Part shown: positions 1 through 7,593 of the stretch, piece after piece | Numbering within the stretch: the stretch's first letter is position 1 | How the letters are laid out: each line of letters begins with the position of its first letter | From: an uncultured Mucilaginibacter sp. | GTDB lineage: Bacteria > Bacteroidota > Bacteroidia > Sphingobacteriales > Sphingobacteriaceae | DNA: 40,160 nucleotides | NCBI RefSeq assembly: GCF_937859865.1 | Contig: NZ_CALMAT010000115.1 | Location: 1 to 40,160, forward strand | Reading direction: 5' to 3' | The notes under the pieces: generated by a model | Told to the model about the DNA's origin: nothing | What the model saw: only the letters and a program-made list of their open reading frames with translations | Database searches by the model: none | Program-made: the position numbers and the translations under genes

Positions 1-2
1 CA

Positions 3-527
3 CATATCGTTGCCCGTTATTTAAGCGGCGATATTGCGGCTTTTTACCAGGGCAGCTTGCTGATGAACATTATTAAAATCCATGGTTTTGACTTGTGCAG
101 CATCGGTTTAACGGAATGCCCCGAAGGTAGCGGTTATGAAGAGATTGTGTTTATTGACAAAGCCAAACGCTATTACAAAAAGTGCATCGTTTACCAGGAT
201 AAATTAGTCGGCGCAATTTTGATCGGCGATAAAAACGAGTTCCTGGAGTTTAAAGAACTGATTGCCAACAAAACAGAACTAAGCGATAAACGCCTGCAAT
301 TGCTGCGCAGCGGAAAGAAAGCGGAACCGGTTTTAGGGAAATTAGTGTGCAGTTGCAATAATGTGGGCGCCGAAAACATCTGCCAGAAAATCAAATCCGG
401 CTGCACCGGATTAAAGGAACTGAGCGCAGCAACCGGTGCCGGCACCGGCTGCGGTTCTTGCCGGCCGGAAGTAAAACGGATTTTGGAAGAATATTTAGAA
501 GCCAACCTGCTGGAAAAAGCAGTGTAA
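3..527 (+). CDS. C-terminal part of a nitrite-reductase-type FAD/NAD(P)H oxidoreductase with BFD [2Fe-2S] domain (5' end outside window)
   Basis: The frame is open from the left edge, so the N-terminal FAD and NAD(P)H domains lie outside the window. The visible 174 residues begin in the oxidoreductase C-terminal region and end in a BFD-like [2Fe-2S] domain. Its ligands are visible as CSC near residues 118-120 and GCGSC near 151-155, with about 32 residues between. This matches the electron-input half of NirB-type assimilatory nitrite reductase. The next gene starts 6 bp downstream and carries a nitrite/sulfite-reductase half-domain plus rubredoxin, so the two probably form one transcript and one electron-transfer route in the cytoplasm. 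An internal ATG at 57 is not the true start, because homology-like sequence continues upstream of it. Assignment to nitrate/nitrite assimilation is inferred from domains; nitrate reductase itself is not in view. Confidence 0.8.
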   Translation, partial: HIVARYLSGDIAAFYQGSLLMNIIKIHGFDLCSIGLTECPEGSGYEEIVFIDKAKRYYKKCIVYQDKLVGAILIGDKNEFLEFKELIANKTELSDKRLQLLRSGKKAEPVLGKLVCSCNNVGAENICQKIKSGCTGLKELSAATGAGTGCGSCRPEVKRILEEYLEANLLEKAV

Positions 528-533
528 AGACCG

Positions 534-2006
534 ATGGAAGAAACAACCGGACACCTGATCAAAGTTAACCTGCCGGGCGGCCTGATTTCGCCGGGCGATT
601 TGCAGGAAGTGCTGGCCATTGCCGAAAAATCTGGCGCAGGCGAAGTAGTTTTTGGCAATCGACAGCAACTTTTTTTTAGGGTAAAAGAAGCATTGCTGGA
701 AGATTTGCACCACGAACTGCTGATGGCCGACATCCATTATGAAGTGGATGCCGACAATCATCCAAACATCCTGAGTTCGTATGTTACCGATGATATTTTT
801 GACCATCCGGGTTGGCTGCGCGAAGGGGTTTATAAAGATATTTTCGACTTGTTTGACTATCAACCCAAACTCAAGGTCAACCTGGTGGCGGCCAACCAAA
901 CCTTTGTCCCGTTTTTTACCGGCAACTTTAATTTTATTGCTTCCGAAGTGAGCAACTACTGGTTTTTGTACGTCCGCTTTCCCAAAACCAACCAGTTGTA
1001 CTGCTGGCCGTCCTTAATTTATTCCGAAGATATCCCAACCTTAAGCAAACTGATTGAAAGGCATATTCTGGAAAACCGCGACCTGTTTTTCGATCAGCCA
1101 AACATCAACGCCGAAGTACTGCTTTACCAAAAAATTGCCGGTAAAAACAGTATGCCCGTCCAGCTCATCCAGCAACCGCTAAAGCTGCCTGACTTTTCTT
1201 TGCCTTATTACGAAGGCTTTAACAAATACGGAAACAACAAACTGTGGCTGGGCATTTACCGGCGCAAAGAGACTTTTGCCATCGCCCTTTTAAAAGATAT
1301 TTGTAAATTGTGTTTAAAAACCCGTATCAGCCAGTTGCATATCACGCCTTGGAAATCATTGCTGGTGAAGGAAATTGCACCTGCCGACCGCCACTTCTGG
1401 GAGAAAATACTGGACCAACACCGCATCAACGTGCGCCATGCTTCCAACGAACTGAACTGGCAGTTGGAAGACAATTGTGCCGAAGGTTTGCACTTGAAGC
1501 AGGAATTGGTAAAACAGTTTGAAGAAGCCGACCTGCACACTTACCGCCTTTGTTTCGCCATCAAAACACATTTAAAGTCGGGTTTATTTGGTTCGGTCAT
1601 CATCCGGAAACTGCTTGAAGTTGAAACAGAAACAAGGTTTGAAATTTTGCACACGCCGGATTTCAACCCCAACAACAAAACCTTGACCGTTTACAAAAGC
1701 CATTTGAAACAAGCAGAACTTGGCCGCGAACTAATTGCTTTGTGCGATGCCTATTACAGTTTATCGGTTTTAGAAGAACCCGCCCCTGTTGAAAACCCTG
1801 TTGCAGAAAGCGGTGCAAATGCAACTTCGTACTTCGTTTACCAGTGCAAAAACTGTCTCGGCCTATACGATGAAGCCTGGGGCGACGAAGCAAACGGCAT
1901 TGCAGCCGGAACCGGTTTTGCCGCTTTAACCACCTACCCTTGCCCCACCTGCGACTCGCCCAAAGAAGATTTTGTCAGGATAGAAAGGGCGGTGCCAGTT
2001 TTTTGA
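534..2006 (+). CDS. Nitrite/sulfite reductase half-domain protein with C-terminal rubredoxin
   Basis: 490 residues. Residues about 5-60 read like a nitrite/sulfite reductase ferredoxin-like half-domain (LPGGLISPGDL, then VVFGNRQQLFFR). A second similar stretch lies in the middle. The last 55 residues are a rubredoxin: the iron ligands are CKNC (YQCKNCLGLYDE) and CPTC (YPCPTCDSP), with GDEANGIAAGTGF between. I do not see the paired C-x5-C and C-x3-C motif that binds siroheme and [4Fe-4S] in NirB or CysI, so this protein probably does not reduce nitrite itself. It may pass electrons between the upstream flavoprotein and another enzyme. It starts 6 bp after the upstream stop, which suggests co-transcription. 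Domain identity is fairly clear; role is inference. Confidence 0.75.
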   Translation: MEETTGHLIKVNLPGGLISPGDLQEVLAIAEKSGAGEVVFGNRQQLFFRVKEALLEDLHHELLMADIHYEVDADNHPNILSSYVTDDIFDHPGWLREGVYKDIFDLFDYQPKLKVNLVAANQTFVPFFTGNFNFIASEVSNYWFLYVRFPKTNQLYCWPSLIYSEDIPTLSKLIERHILENRDLFFDQPNINAEVLLYQKIAGKNSMPVQLIQQPLKLPDFSLPYYEGFNKYGNNKLWLGIYRRKETFAIALLKDICKLCLKTRISQLHITPWKSLLVKEIAPADRHFWEKILDQHRINVRHASNELNWQLEDNCAEGLHLKQELVKQFEEADLHTYRLCFAIKTHLKSGLFGSVIIRKLLEVETETRFEILHTPDFNPNNKTLTVYKSHLKQAELGRELIALCDAYYSLSVLEEPAPVENPVAESGANATSYFVYQCKNCLGLYDEAWGDEANGIAAGTGFAALTTYPCPTCDSPKEDFVRIERAVPVF

Positions 2007-2077
2007 GTTGACGGGAGTTTAAGAAAAATTGTTGTTGTTGCCCTTAGTTTTTGTTGCGGTGAAAGGATTGTTCCTGA

Positions 2078-2288
2078 TGCTTCTTTTACCGGTATAAATT
2101 AGGTGGTTGAAAGAAGTTAGTTTAAAGAAAATAGTTTAATGTTTTTATTACGATGGCATGACCGCCCGCAAGGTAGCCACCCAGGCGCGTGGGGCTGAAT
2201 GCCGCCCGGAGGCGATCCGAAATGCTTGATTTCGTTGGTTCTTTTTCATCAAGCAAAAAGAACGTAAAAACAGGGCAACGACCCGTTA
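2078..2288 (+). repeat. Dispersed repeat E, copy 1, led by the TGCTTCTTTTA motif
   Basis: Begins with TGCTTCTTTTACCGGTATAA (2078-2097). The body has a GC-rich block (GCCCGCAAGGTAGCCACC, about 2163-2180) and a short hairpin, GTTCTTTTT facing AAAAAGAAC. It is nearly identical over about 190 bp to the copy at 2485-2676 and is more distantly repeated at 11271-11462. No gene is visible in it. Confidence 0.8.
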
Positions 2289-2330
2289 TTTGTGTTGATT
2301 ACAGCGTTACGCAAACCTGCGGTTGCTTGA

Positions 2331-2440
2331 GCTACTTTCTTTTTGCTTGATCAAAAAGAAACAAAAAATCAAGAACGGCTGATCGCTCATCCGCGCACCC
2401 GTTCAGCCCACCACACCTGGGCGGCTACCTGTCGCTTCGG
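2331..2440 (-). repeat. Inverted partial copy of repeat E
   Basis: Read on the minus strand, this stretch matches the body of repeat E: GACAGGTAGCCGCCCAGG corresponds to GCAAGGTAGCCACCCAGG of copy 1, and a CTTTTTGATCAAGCAAAAAG hairpin lies at the same relative place. It faces copy 1, so 2160-2440 is a long imperfect inverted repeat that could form a cruciform or a transcript hairpin downstream of the rubredoxin gene. Confidence 0.65.
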
Positions 2441-2484
2441 AATGTCCAGCGGTTATCTTGCGCTTTTAAAGCTTGTTGAGCAAA

Positions 2485-2676
2485 TGCTTCTTTTATCGGT
2501 ATAAATTAAGTGATGAAAGGACGTACTTGTTTTGTTACGATGGCATGACCGCCCGCAAGGTAGCCACCCAGGCGCGTAGGGTTGAATGCCGCCCGGAGGC
2601 GATTCGAAATGCTTGAATTTTTGGTTCTTTTTGTTCAAGCAAAAAGAACGTAAAGACAGGGCGAAGACCCGTTACC
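2485..2676 (+). repeat. Dispersed repeat E, copy 2
   Basis: Starts with TGCTTCTTTTATCGGTATAA and repeats the copy 1 body in direct orientation, including CGATGGCATGACCGCCCGCA and the CAAGCAAAAAGAACGTAAA end. The two copies differ by a handful of substitutions and by a shorter spacer after the leading motif. Confidence 0.8.
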
Positions 2677-2691
2677 AATGTTAATAAAGAA

Positions 2692-2721
2692 CACACCCCT
2701 AACCCCTCTCGAGAGGGGAAG
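2692..2721. repeat. Single arm of a CACACCCCTAACCCC palindromic repeat
   Basis: CACACCCCTAACCCCTCTCG is followed by AGAGGGGAAG, giving a CCCCTCTCGAGAGGGG palindrome. It resembles one arm of the inverted elements at 12417-12525, 12673-13304 and 16141-16276. No partner arm is visible here. Confidence 0.6.
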
Positions 2722-2816
2722 CAGGGCGGCTACTTTTCTAATGGCAAACAACAACTCAAAAGCAGGAAAAAGAAGCCAAACCCCACCTCCTTTCCCTGCT
2801 TAAACAAAAAAACATA

Positions 2817-3437
2817 CTACTGCACCACGCGCGACAACACATCCGAATACGCCAACTGGTCTTTACGGCCGATGGCGGCCACACGGGCGTAAATGCGGGT
2901 GCCGCTGGGCAGGTCGGTAAAGGTGGTCGAAACCGTGGTGGTAACCCAGGTAACCCAATTGGTGTCCTCATCGGGCTGTGTTAAGCAGTATTCATGACTG
3001 TACATCACCGCCTGCGCCACCCCTTTTACGGTTGATTTCAGTTCGCCGGGGTTCAGCCCGTCGGTAAGCGTATAACCCGTTGGCGCCAGCATCGCCGGGA
3101 CGCTGCTGCCCGAAGCCGCCAAATCAAAGCCCGTTCCGGCCAGTTTGGCCTGGTTGCCCAGCGAAAGCCCTTCCAGGTTGATGGCCAGCATCCGCATCGC
3201 GCCCAGCAACGAATCTTTGTCCTGGTTTTTCATGGCAATGGCCGCGCGGTCGCCGCTGGAGGCCGCCACCAAGTTGGCCGAATACGTGTTTTTGACCGTT
3301 GTAAAATCGGCCAGCGAAGGCACGGTGGCCGGGAAATCCGTGTTGCCGGTGAGGGCGGCAATAATTTTTCCGCCTTTTAAGTCCAGGTTAGATTCACTCA
3401 GTTTTGAGTAATCTTTAATCAGGGTAACATTTTTCAT
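2817..3437 (-). CDS. Fibronectin type III-like protein of unknown function
   Basis: 206 residues, start ATG at 3437 (MKNVTLIKDYSKLSESNLDL). There is no signal peptide or membrane segment. The N-terminal half is alanine- and serine-rich and helical. From about residue 115 the sequence (PTGYTLTDGLNPGELKSTVK, later TDLPSGTRIYARVAAIGRKD) has the strand pattern and terminal Tyr/Arg-Val motif of a fibronectin type III fold. Small proteins of this layout are common in Sphingobacteriaceae, but I know of no assigned function. It stands alone, flanked by repeat elements on both sides. The shift to GC-rich codon use compared with the restriction genes fits a native housekeeping-like gene. The coding call is firm; the fold is a moderate-confidence guess. 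Confidence 0.7.
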   Translation of the reverse strand: MKNVTLIKDYSKLSESNLDLKGGKIIAALTGNTDFPATVPSLADFTTVKNTYSANLVAASSGDRAAIAMKNQDKDSLLGAMRMLAINLEGLSLGNQAKLAGTGFDLAASGSSVPAMLAPTGYTLTDGLNPGELKSTVKGVAQAVMYSHEYCLTQPDEDTNWVTWVTTTVSTTFTDLPSGTRIYARVAAIGRKDQLAYSDVLSRVVQ

Positions 3438-3674
3438 ATTGGTTTTTTTTATCGCCGCAGGACCATTCCCCCGGCTAACTGGAACGAAAATAAGCCTGCT
3501 TTAACAAACCAAAAAACGCGTTTTTGCCAATTTACCGCCTTTTCCCAGCCCTTTAAAAACACTGCTGTTTTTTGCCCTGCTTTACCAAAAAACGTTGTTT
3601 TTCAATTTTTTTGCCTGCTTTTGGCCTCGGCTGCTTTTTCCTGCCAAAACCCGCGAAAAACCGTAGGTAAAATG
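3438..3674. other. Gene-free stretch upstream of the fibronectin-like gene
   Basis: This holds the presumed promoter region of the minus-strand gene ending at 2817. It is rich in short A and T runs with CTGCTTT repeats. I see no convincing gene, terminator or promoter box. Confidence 0.4.
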
Positions 3675-3965
3675 CCGTTTTCCTTAAAGGAAAAGGCTGT
3701 TTCCTTAAAGGGTTTTGTGTTTTCCTTTAAGGGTTTTGCGTTTTCCTTCAAGGGTTCTGCCCATTCCTTCAAGTAATCTGCCTTTTCCTTTAAGGGTTGC
3801 CGCCTTTCCTTCAAGTACTTTGGGCTTTCCTTAAAGGGTTTGGCCGTTTCCTTAAAGTATCCCGGCCTTTCCTTTAAGCAATCCGGGCTTTCCTTAACGT
3901 ATTGGGGCTTTTCCGCAAAGGGTTCCGGCGTTTCCCGTCAGGGTTCCGGCGTTTCCCGTCAGGTT
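3675..3965. repeat. 21-bp tandem repeat array (about 14 copies)
   Basis: TTTCCTTaAAGGG-type units recur with a period of 21 bp (CC dinucleotides at 3703, 3725, 3746, 3767, 3787, 3808, 3829, 3850, 3871, 3892, 3913, 3934, 3955). Copies at the right-hand end have diverged to TTTCCCGTCAGGGTTCCGGC. On the minus strand one frame stays open from about 3943 to 3602 and gives a seven-residue repeat of the form (P/Y)-(L/F)-K-E-x-x-x. That frame has no ATG, so translation is doubtful. The period divisible by three and the conserved KE pair may simply follow from the unit length. Confidence 0.75.
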
Positions 3966-4184
3966 TTTGGCCATTGTTGCGGGTTTTGGCAGAGGCTGGT
4001 TTAGCTTTTGCCGCCGGGCAAGCTGCAAAGCCGGCTTTTGTTTAAAGCCTAAAGCTGTTCCCCAAGCGTTTGGCCTGCCGCCATCTTTTCCGCAAGTTTT
4101 AGTGCATCAAAGAAGCATAGAAACAAAAAATGCCCTTCGGCAGGGCAAAAGGGCATGGTGTATCGGCAGTATAAACCGGCGCAA

Positions 4185-4331
4185 TTACAAACTGAGGTGG
4201 AAATACAGTTGTTCGCGGGTCAGCCGGTATTCTTCGCAAAGCTGGTACACGTTTAGCCGCTCTACCCCGTACTTGCTGCAATAGCGCGAAAGTTCCAACC
4301 GGCAAGTAGTTTCGCATTGCTGGGTAAGCAT
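4185..4331 (-). CDS. Possible small protein of 48 residues, unknown function
   Basis: From ATG at 4331 the minus strand encodes 48 residues ending at TAA (4185-4187). The sequence (CRLELSRYCSKYGVERLNVY, then QLCEEYRLTREQLYFHLSL) is balanced in composition and looks amphipathic and helical, unlike random A/T-rich DNA. The same frame is open upstream to 4445 with further protein-like residues (FNKYLTFYHPLNNTFIQTVI), but that part has no standard start, so either the start is unusual or this is the end of a decayed gene. I do not recognise a family. Confidence 0.3.
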   Translation of the reverse strand: MLTQQCETTCRLELSRYCSKYGVERLNVYQLCEEYRLTREQLYFHLSL

Positions 4332-4533
4332 ATGCAGGTGCTGCCAGGTAACAAACAGTAAGGGGGCTTTTTTGATAACGGTTTGTATAAAGGTGTTGTT
4401 TAAAGGATGATAAAAGGTTAGGTATTTGTTGAAAAAATATGTGGCTTATTACGGTTGGGAATAAGTTAAGTTACTTATTAAAAGAAGTTTATGCTAATAA
4501 TAACCTACAAATCGGCCTGATTAGGAGAAAAAA

Positions 4534-4674
4534 ATGTTTGCGGCTAAAATGAACAGTCGAATTGAAAATAAAATTTATGGAATAATAAGCGGAGATAATC
4601 ACGTTTCGGTAGCTATATTGCGGCATTCGTTTGTGGGTAGAGACGTTGCATGCAACGTCTCTACAAAAGAATAA
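4534..4674 (+). CDS. Possible 46-residue leader or small protein directly upstream of hsdM
   Basis: ATG at 4534 is preceded by AGGAG at 4523-4527, six bases away, a better ribosome site than most in this window. The frame (MFAAKMNSRIENKIYGIISG, then DNHVSVAILRHSF) runs to TAA at 4672-4674, three bases before the hsdM ATG at 4678. Its last 13 or so codons are made by the 28-bp palindrome at 4637-4664. hsdM has only a weak ribosome site, so it might be reached by translational coupling from this frame. I recognise no family; it could also be a chance frame. Confidence 0.35.
   Translation: MFAAKMNSRIENKIYGIISGDNHVSVAILRHSFVGRDVACNVSTKE
4637..4664. repeat. RAYT-linked 28-bp perfect palindrome, copy 1
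   Basis: GTAGAGACGTTGCA is followed by its exact complement TGCAACGTCTCTAC. It lies 13 bp before the hsdM start. Further copies are at 7518-7545, 7553-7576 and 7915-7942, all in or beside this operon, which holds a RAYT transposase of the kind that acts on such palindromes. Confidence 0.9.
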
Positions 4675-4677
4675 AAC

Positions 4678-6261
4678 ATGTCAGAAGATCAGAAGAAACA
4701 ACTGGAGCAACAACTCTGGAACATTGCCAATACCTTACGCGGCAAAATGAATGCAGATGAATTTCGGGATTATATCTTGGGATTTATTTTTTACAAGTAC
4801 CTTTCAGAGCGGATGGAAATATACGCTAATGAAATCCTGCAAAATGATCTGTTCAAATACAAAGAAATTAACGAGTACGCAGAAGAAGGTAAAAATTATT
4901 TAGAAGCGATAAAAGAAGCATCCGTAGAAAAATTGGGTTACTTTTTAAAACCTTCCGAATTATTTAGCGAGGTTGCTAAACGTGGCAACGATGATAAAGA
5001 CGAAGATGAAAGCAACTTTATTTTGGAAGACCTGCAAAAAATCCTGACCAACATACAACAAAGTACAATGGGTACGGAAAGCGAAGAGGACTTTGACCAT
5101 CTGTTCGAAGATTTGGATTTAAACAGTACCAAGTTAGGCAAAACTCCGGAAGCAAGAAATAGCATTATTGCCAGAGTATTGGCGCATTTGGATAAAATAG
5201 ACTTTAAATTGGAACTCCACGAGATGGACGTTTTAGGTGATGCTTACGAATACCTGATCGGGCAGTTTGCCAGTAATGCAGGCAAAAAAGCAGGCGAATT
5301 TTATACGCCGCAACAGGTAAGTTCTGTGTTAGCAAAACTGGTAACCACGGGAAAGAAAAAATTGAAATACGTTTATGACCCTACCTGTGGCTCAGGTTCA
5401 CTGTTATTGCGTGTAGCAAAGGAAGCGCAAGTAAGCTATTTTTACGGACAGGAATTAAACCGCACCACTTATAACCTGGCACGGATGAACATGATTTTAC
5501 ATGGCATCAATTACCGTCAGTTTGATATAAAACAGGAAGATACCTTAGAGTATCCGCAGCATTTGGGAAGGGAGTTTGAGGCGATCGTGGCAAATCCACC
5601 GTTTTCGGCGCAGTGGAGTGCTAACCCTTTGTTTACCAGTGATGACCGCTTTAGTCAGTACGGCAAACTAGCGCCAGGCAGCAAAGCTGACTTTGCGTTT
5701 GTGCAACACATGATTCATCATCTGGCAGAAAACGGAACAATGGCAATTGTGCTGCCACATGGTGCTTTGTTTCGTGGCGGTGCAGAGCAGCATATCCGCA
5801 GGTATCTCATCGAAAACCGGAATTATTTGGATGCGGTAATTGGTTTGCCAGCCAATATTTTTTACGGCACCAGTATTCCAACCTGTATTATGGTGTTTAA
5901 AAAATGCCGGGAACAGCCGGACGATATTTTGTTTATTGATGCCAGCAAAGGTTTTGAAAAGGTAAAAACGCAAAACGTATTGCGTGCAGAACATATCGAA
6001 CAAATAATTGATACTTACCGCAGCCGACAGGAAATACCGAAATACAGCAAAAAAAGTACGATAAAAGAAGTATCAGCAAATGATTACAACCTCAACATTC
6101 CTCGCTATGTGGATACGTTTGAAGCCGACGACCAGTTGGACATTAACGCCATTGCCCTGGAACTGCAAACTTTGGAGCTTGACATGAAAAATACGGATAC
6201 CGAATTGGCTGCTTTTTGTACAGCATTGGGTATTGAAACACCTTTTCCGTTAGCAATATGA
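4678..6261 (+). CDS. hsdM: Type I restriction-modification DNA methyltransferase subunit M
   Basis: 527 residues, the usual length. The N-terminal helical HsdM domain begins MSEDQKKQLEQQLWNIANTL. The N6-adenine methyltransferase core has the AdoMet-binding motif DPTCGSG at residues 234-240 and the catalytic NPPF at 306-309, and ends with NDYNLNIPRYVD, typical of the EcoR124I-like (type IC) branch. It methylates adenine in the bipartite target chosen by HsdS and protects the host DNA; with HsdR it forms the restriction complex in the cytoplasm. The stop overlaps the hsdS start by four bases (ATGA, 6258-6261), so the two are translationally coupled. A palindrome and a possible small frame lie immediately upstream. 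Confidence 0.97.
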   Translation: MSEDQKKQLEQQLWNIANTLRGKMNADEFRDYILGFIFYKYLSERMEIYANEILQNDLFKYKEINEYAEEGKNYLEAIKEASVEKLGYFLKPSELFSEVAKRGNDDKDEDESNFILEDLQKILTNIQQSTMGTESEEDFDHLFEDLDLNSTKLGKTPEARNSIIARVLAHLDKIDFKLELHEMDVLGDAYEYLIGQFASNAGKKAGEFYTPQQVSSVLAKLVTTGKKKLKYVYDPTCGSGSLLLRVAKEAQVSYFYGQELNRTTYNLARMNMILHGINYRQFDIKQEDTLEYPQHLGREFEAIVANPPFSAQWSANPLFTSDDRFSQYGKLAPGSKADFAFVQHMIHHLAENGTMAIVLPHGALFRGGAEQHIRRYLIENRNYLDAVIGLPANIFYGTSIPTCIMVFKKCREQPDDILFIDASKGFEKVKTQNVLRAEHIEQIIDTYRSRQEIPKYSKKSTIKEVSANDYNLNIPRYVDTFEADDQLDINAIALELQTLELDMKNTDTELAAFCTALGIETPFPLAI

Positions 6262-7499
6262 GTTCAGAAACTTCAAAATCCGTGCGTGTGCCTGCTTTGC
6301 GTTTTCCTGAATTTGAAGGAGAATGGGAGCGTAAAAAATTAGGGGAAGTAGGAAATTTTGTTGGCGGCGGAACCCCAGAAACTAATGTTAACGAATACTG
6401 GCAAGGGAATATTCAATGGTTTACGCCAACAGAAATAAAATTAGACTTCGTATCTAAAAGTGTTAGAACTATTACAGAACTGGGATTAAAAAAATCTTCT
6501 GCTAAGTTATTGCCTAAGGGAACGATTTTGTTAACAACAAGAGCAACAATTGGCGAAGCTGCAATTGCAACAGAAGAATGTTCAACGAATCAAGGTTTTC
6601 AATCTTTAATTGTTAATGAAAAGAATAGTAATATCTATGTTTTCAATTGGATAAAGATGAATAAGGCTGAACTTCTGAAAAGAGCAAATGGTTCAACTTT
6701 TCCAGAAATTAGTAAAATTGAAATTGAACAAATTGTAATTTCTCTTCCCTCACTTCCCGAACAAAAACGCATTGCATCTTTCTTTACCGTTTTAGATCAA
6801 AAGCTAACCAAACTTAAACAAAAGAAAAACCTGTTGGCGCAATACAAAAAAGGGGTGATGCAGCAGCTTTTTTCGCAGGCGTTGCGGTTTAAGGCTGATG
6901 ATGGGAAGGATTTTCCGGATTGGGAAAGGAAGAAGTTGGGGGAGGTTGGGGAATTTAAAAATGGAATAAACAAATCAGCCGAAGATTTTGGACATGGCTT
7001 TCCATTTGTCAATTTAATGGATGTATTTGGGAAACAAACAATATCGAACTTAAATCTTGATTTAGTAAATGCAACGAAAACAGAACTTCAATTATATGAT
7101 CTTAAAAAAGGAGATATATTATTCATCCGATCTTCTGTTAAGAAAAGTGGAGTTGGTGAAACTTCTTTAATATTAGAGGATTTGCCAGATACTGTTTTTA
7201 GTGGTTTTTTAATTAGGTTTCGTGACGAAAGAATAAACCTCAACATCAACTTTAAGAAGTATTGTTTTGCAAATAAAAATTTTAGGGAAAGCCTAATTTC
7301 GTTAAGTACAACGAGTGCGAACACAAACATTAACCAGGAATCCCTTAAAAGTTTAGAGATAGCGATTCCAGTATTCGAAGAACAGACCAAAATTGCCAAT
7401 TTCCTTTCAGCCATCGACGAAAAAATAAATCAAACGCAAACCCAAATCCAAAAAACCGAACACTACAAAAAAGGGCTATTGCAAAAAATGTTTGTGTAA
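6258..7499 (+). CDS. hsdS: Type I restriction-modification specificity subunit S
   Basis: 413 residues with the standard two-half layout. Each target recognition domain opens with the same phrase: EWERKKLGEVG near residue 22 and DWERKKLGEVG near 222. Each is followed by a conserved helix: KLTKLKQKKNLLAQYKKGVM near 183-203 and TQTQIQKTEHYKKGLLQKMF at the C-terminus. The two variable domains read each half of a split recognition site and the helices set the spacer length. The variable domains are richer in A/T than the conserved helices, a common sign of domain exchange. The specificity cannot be deduced from sequence. There is no second hsdS or inverted partner nearby, so no phase-variable shuffling is seen. 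Confidence 0.96.
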   Translation: MSSETSKSVRVPALRFPEFEGEWERKKLGEVGNFVGGGTPETNVNEYWQGNIQWFTPTEIKLDFVSKSVRTITELGLKKSSAKLLPKGTILLTTRATIGEAAIATEECSTNQGFQSLIVNEKNSNIYVFNWIKMNKAELLKRANGSTFPEISKIEIEQIVISLPSLPEQKRIASFFTVLDQKLTKLKQKKNLLAQYKKGVMQQLFSQALRFKADDGKDFPDWERKKLGEVGEFKNGINKSAEDFGHGFPFVNLMDVFGKQTISNLNLDLVNATKTELQLYDLKKGDILFIRSSVKKSGVGETSLILEDLPDTVFSGFLIRFRDERINLNINFKKYCFANKNFRESLISLSTTSANTNINQESLKSLEIAIPVFEEQTKIANFLSAIDEKINQTQTQIQKTEHYKKGLLQKMFV

Positions 7500-7517
7500 T
7501 GGTTGGTGGTTGCATTT

Positions 7518-7576
7518 GTAGAGACGTTGCATGCAACGTCTCCAAATACAATAGACGTTGCATGCAACGTCTCTAC
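7518..7576. repeat. Two adjacent RAYT-linked palindromes, copies 2 and 3
   Basis: The first copy (7518-7542) keeps GTAGAGACGTTGCATGCAAC but its right end is altered (TCTCCAAA). The second (7553-7576) lacks the left GTAG but has a complete right end, TGCAACGTCTCTAC. They sit between the hsdS stop and the RAYT start (7594) in the arrangement of a REP doublet. Confidence 0.85.
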
Positions 7577-7593
7577 CGATAAAACAATAAACG

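Noticed and set aside
57-59. ATG at 57 as start of the first gene
   Set aside because: The frame is open and protein-like to the window edge, and the visible part lacks the FAD/NAD domains that such a protein needs, so it is a partial gene.
4910-4920. Exact TAAAAGAAGCA inside hsdM (also TAAAAGAAGTA at 6062)
   Set aside because: Both lie in well-conserved coding sequence and are read as IKEA and IKEV, common codons in this genome. They look like coincidence and were not counted as repeat copies.
6258-7499. Phase-variable hsdS switching
   Set aside because: The repeated phrase WERKKLGEVG is similar at protein level but differs at DNA level. There is no second hsdS, inverted segment or recombinase of the needed type nearby.
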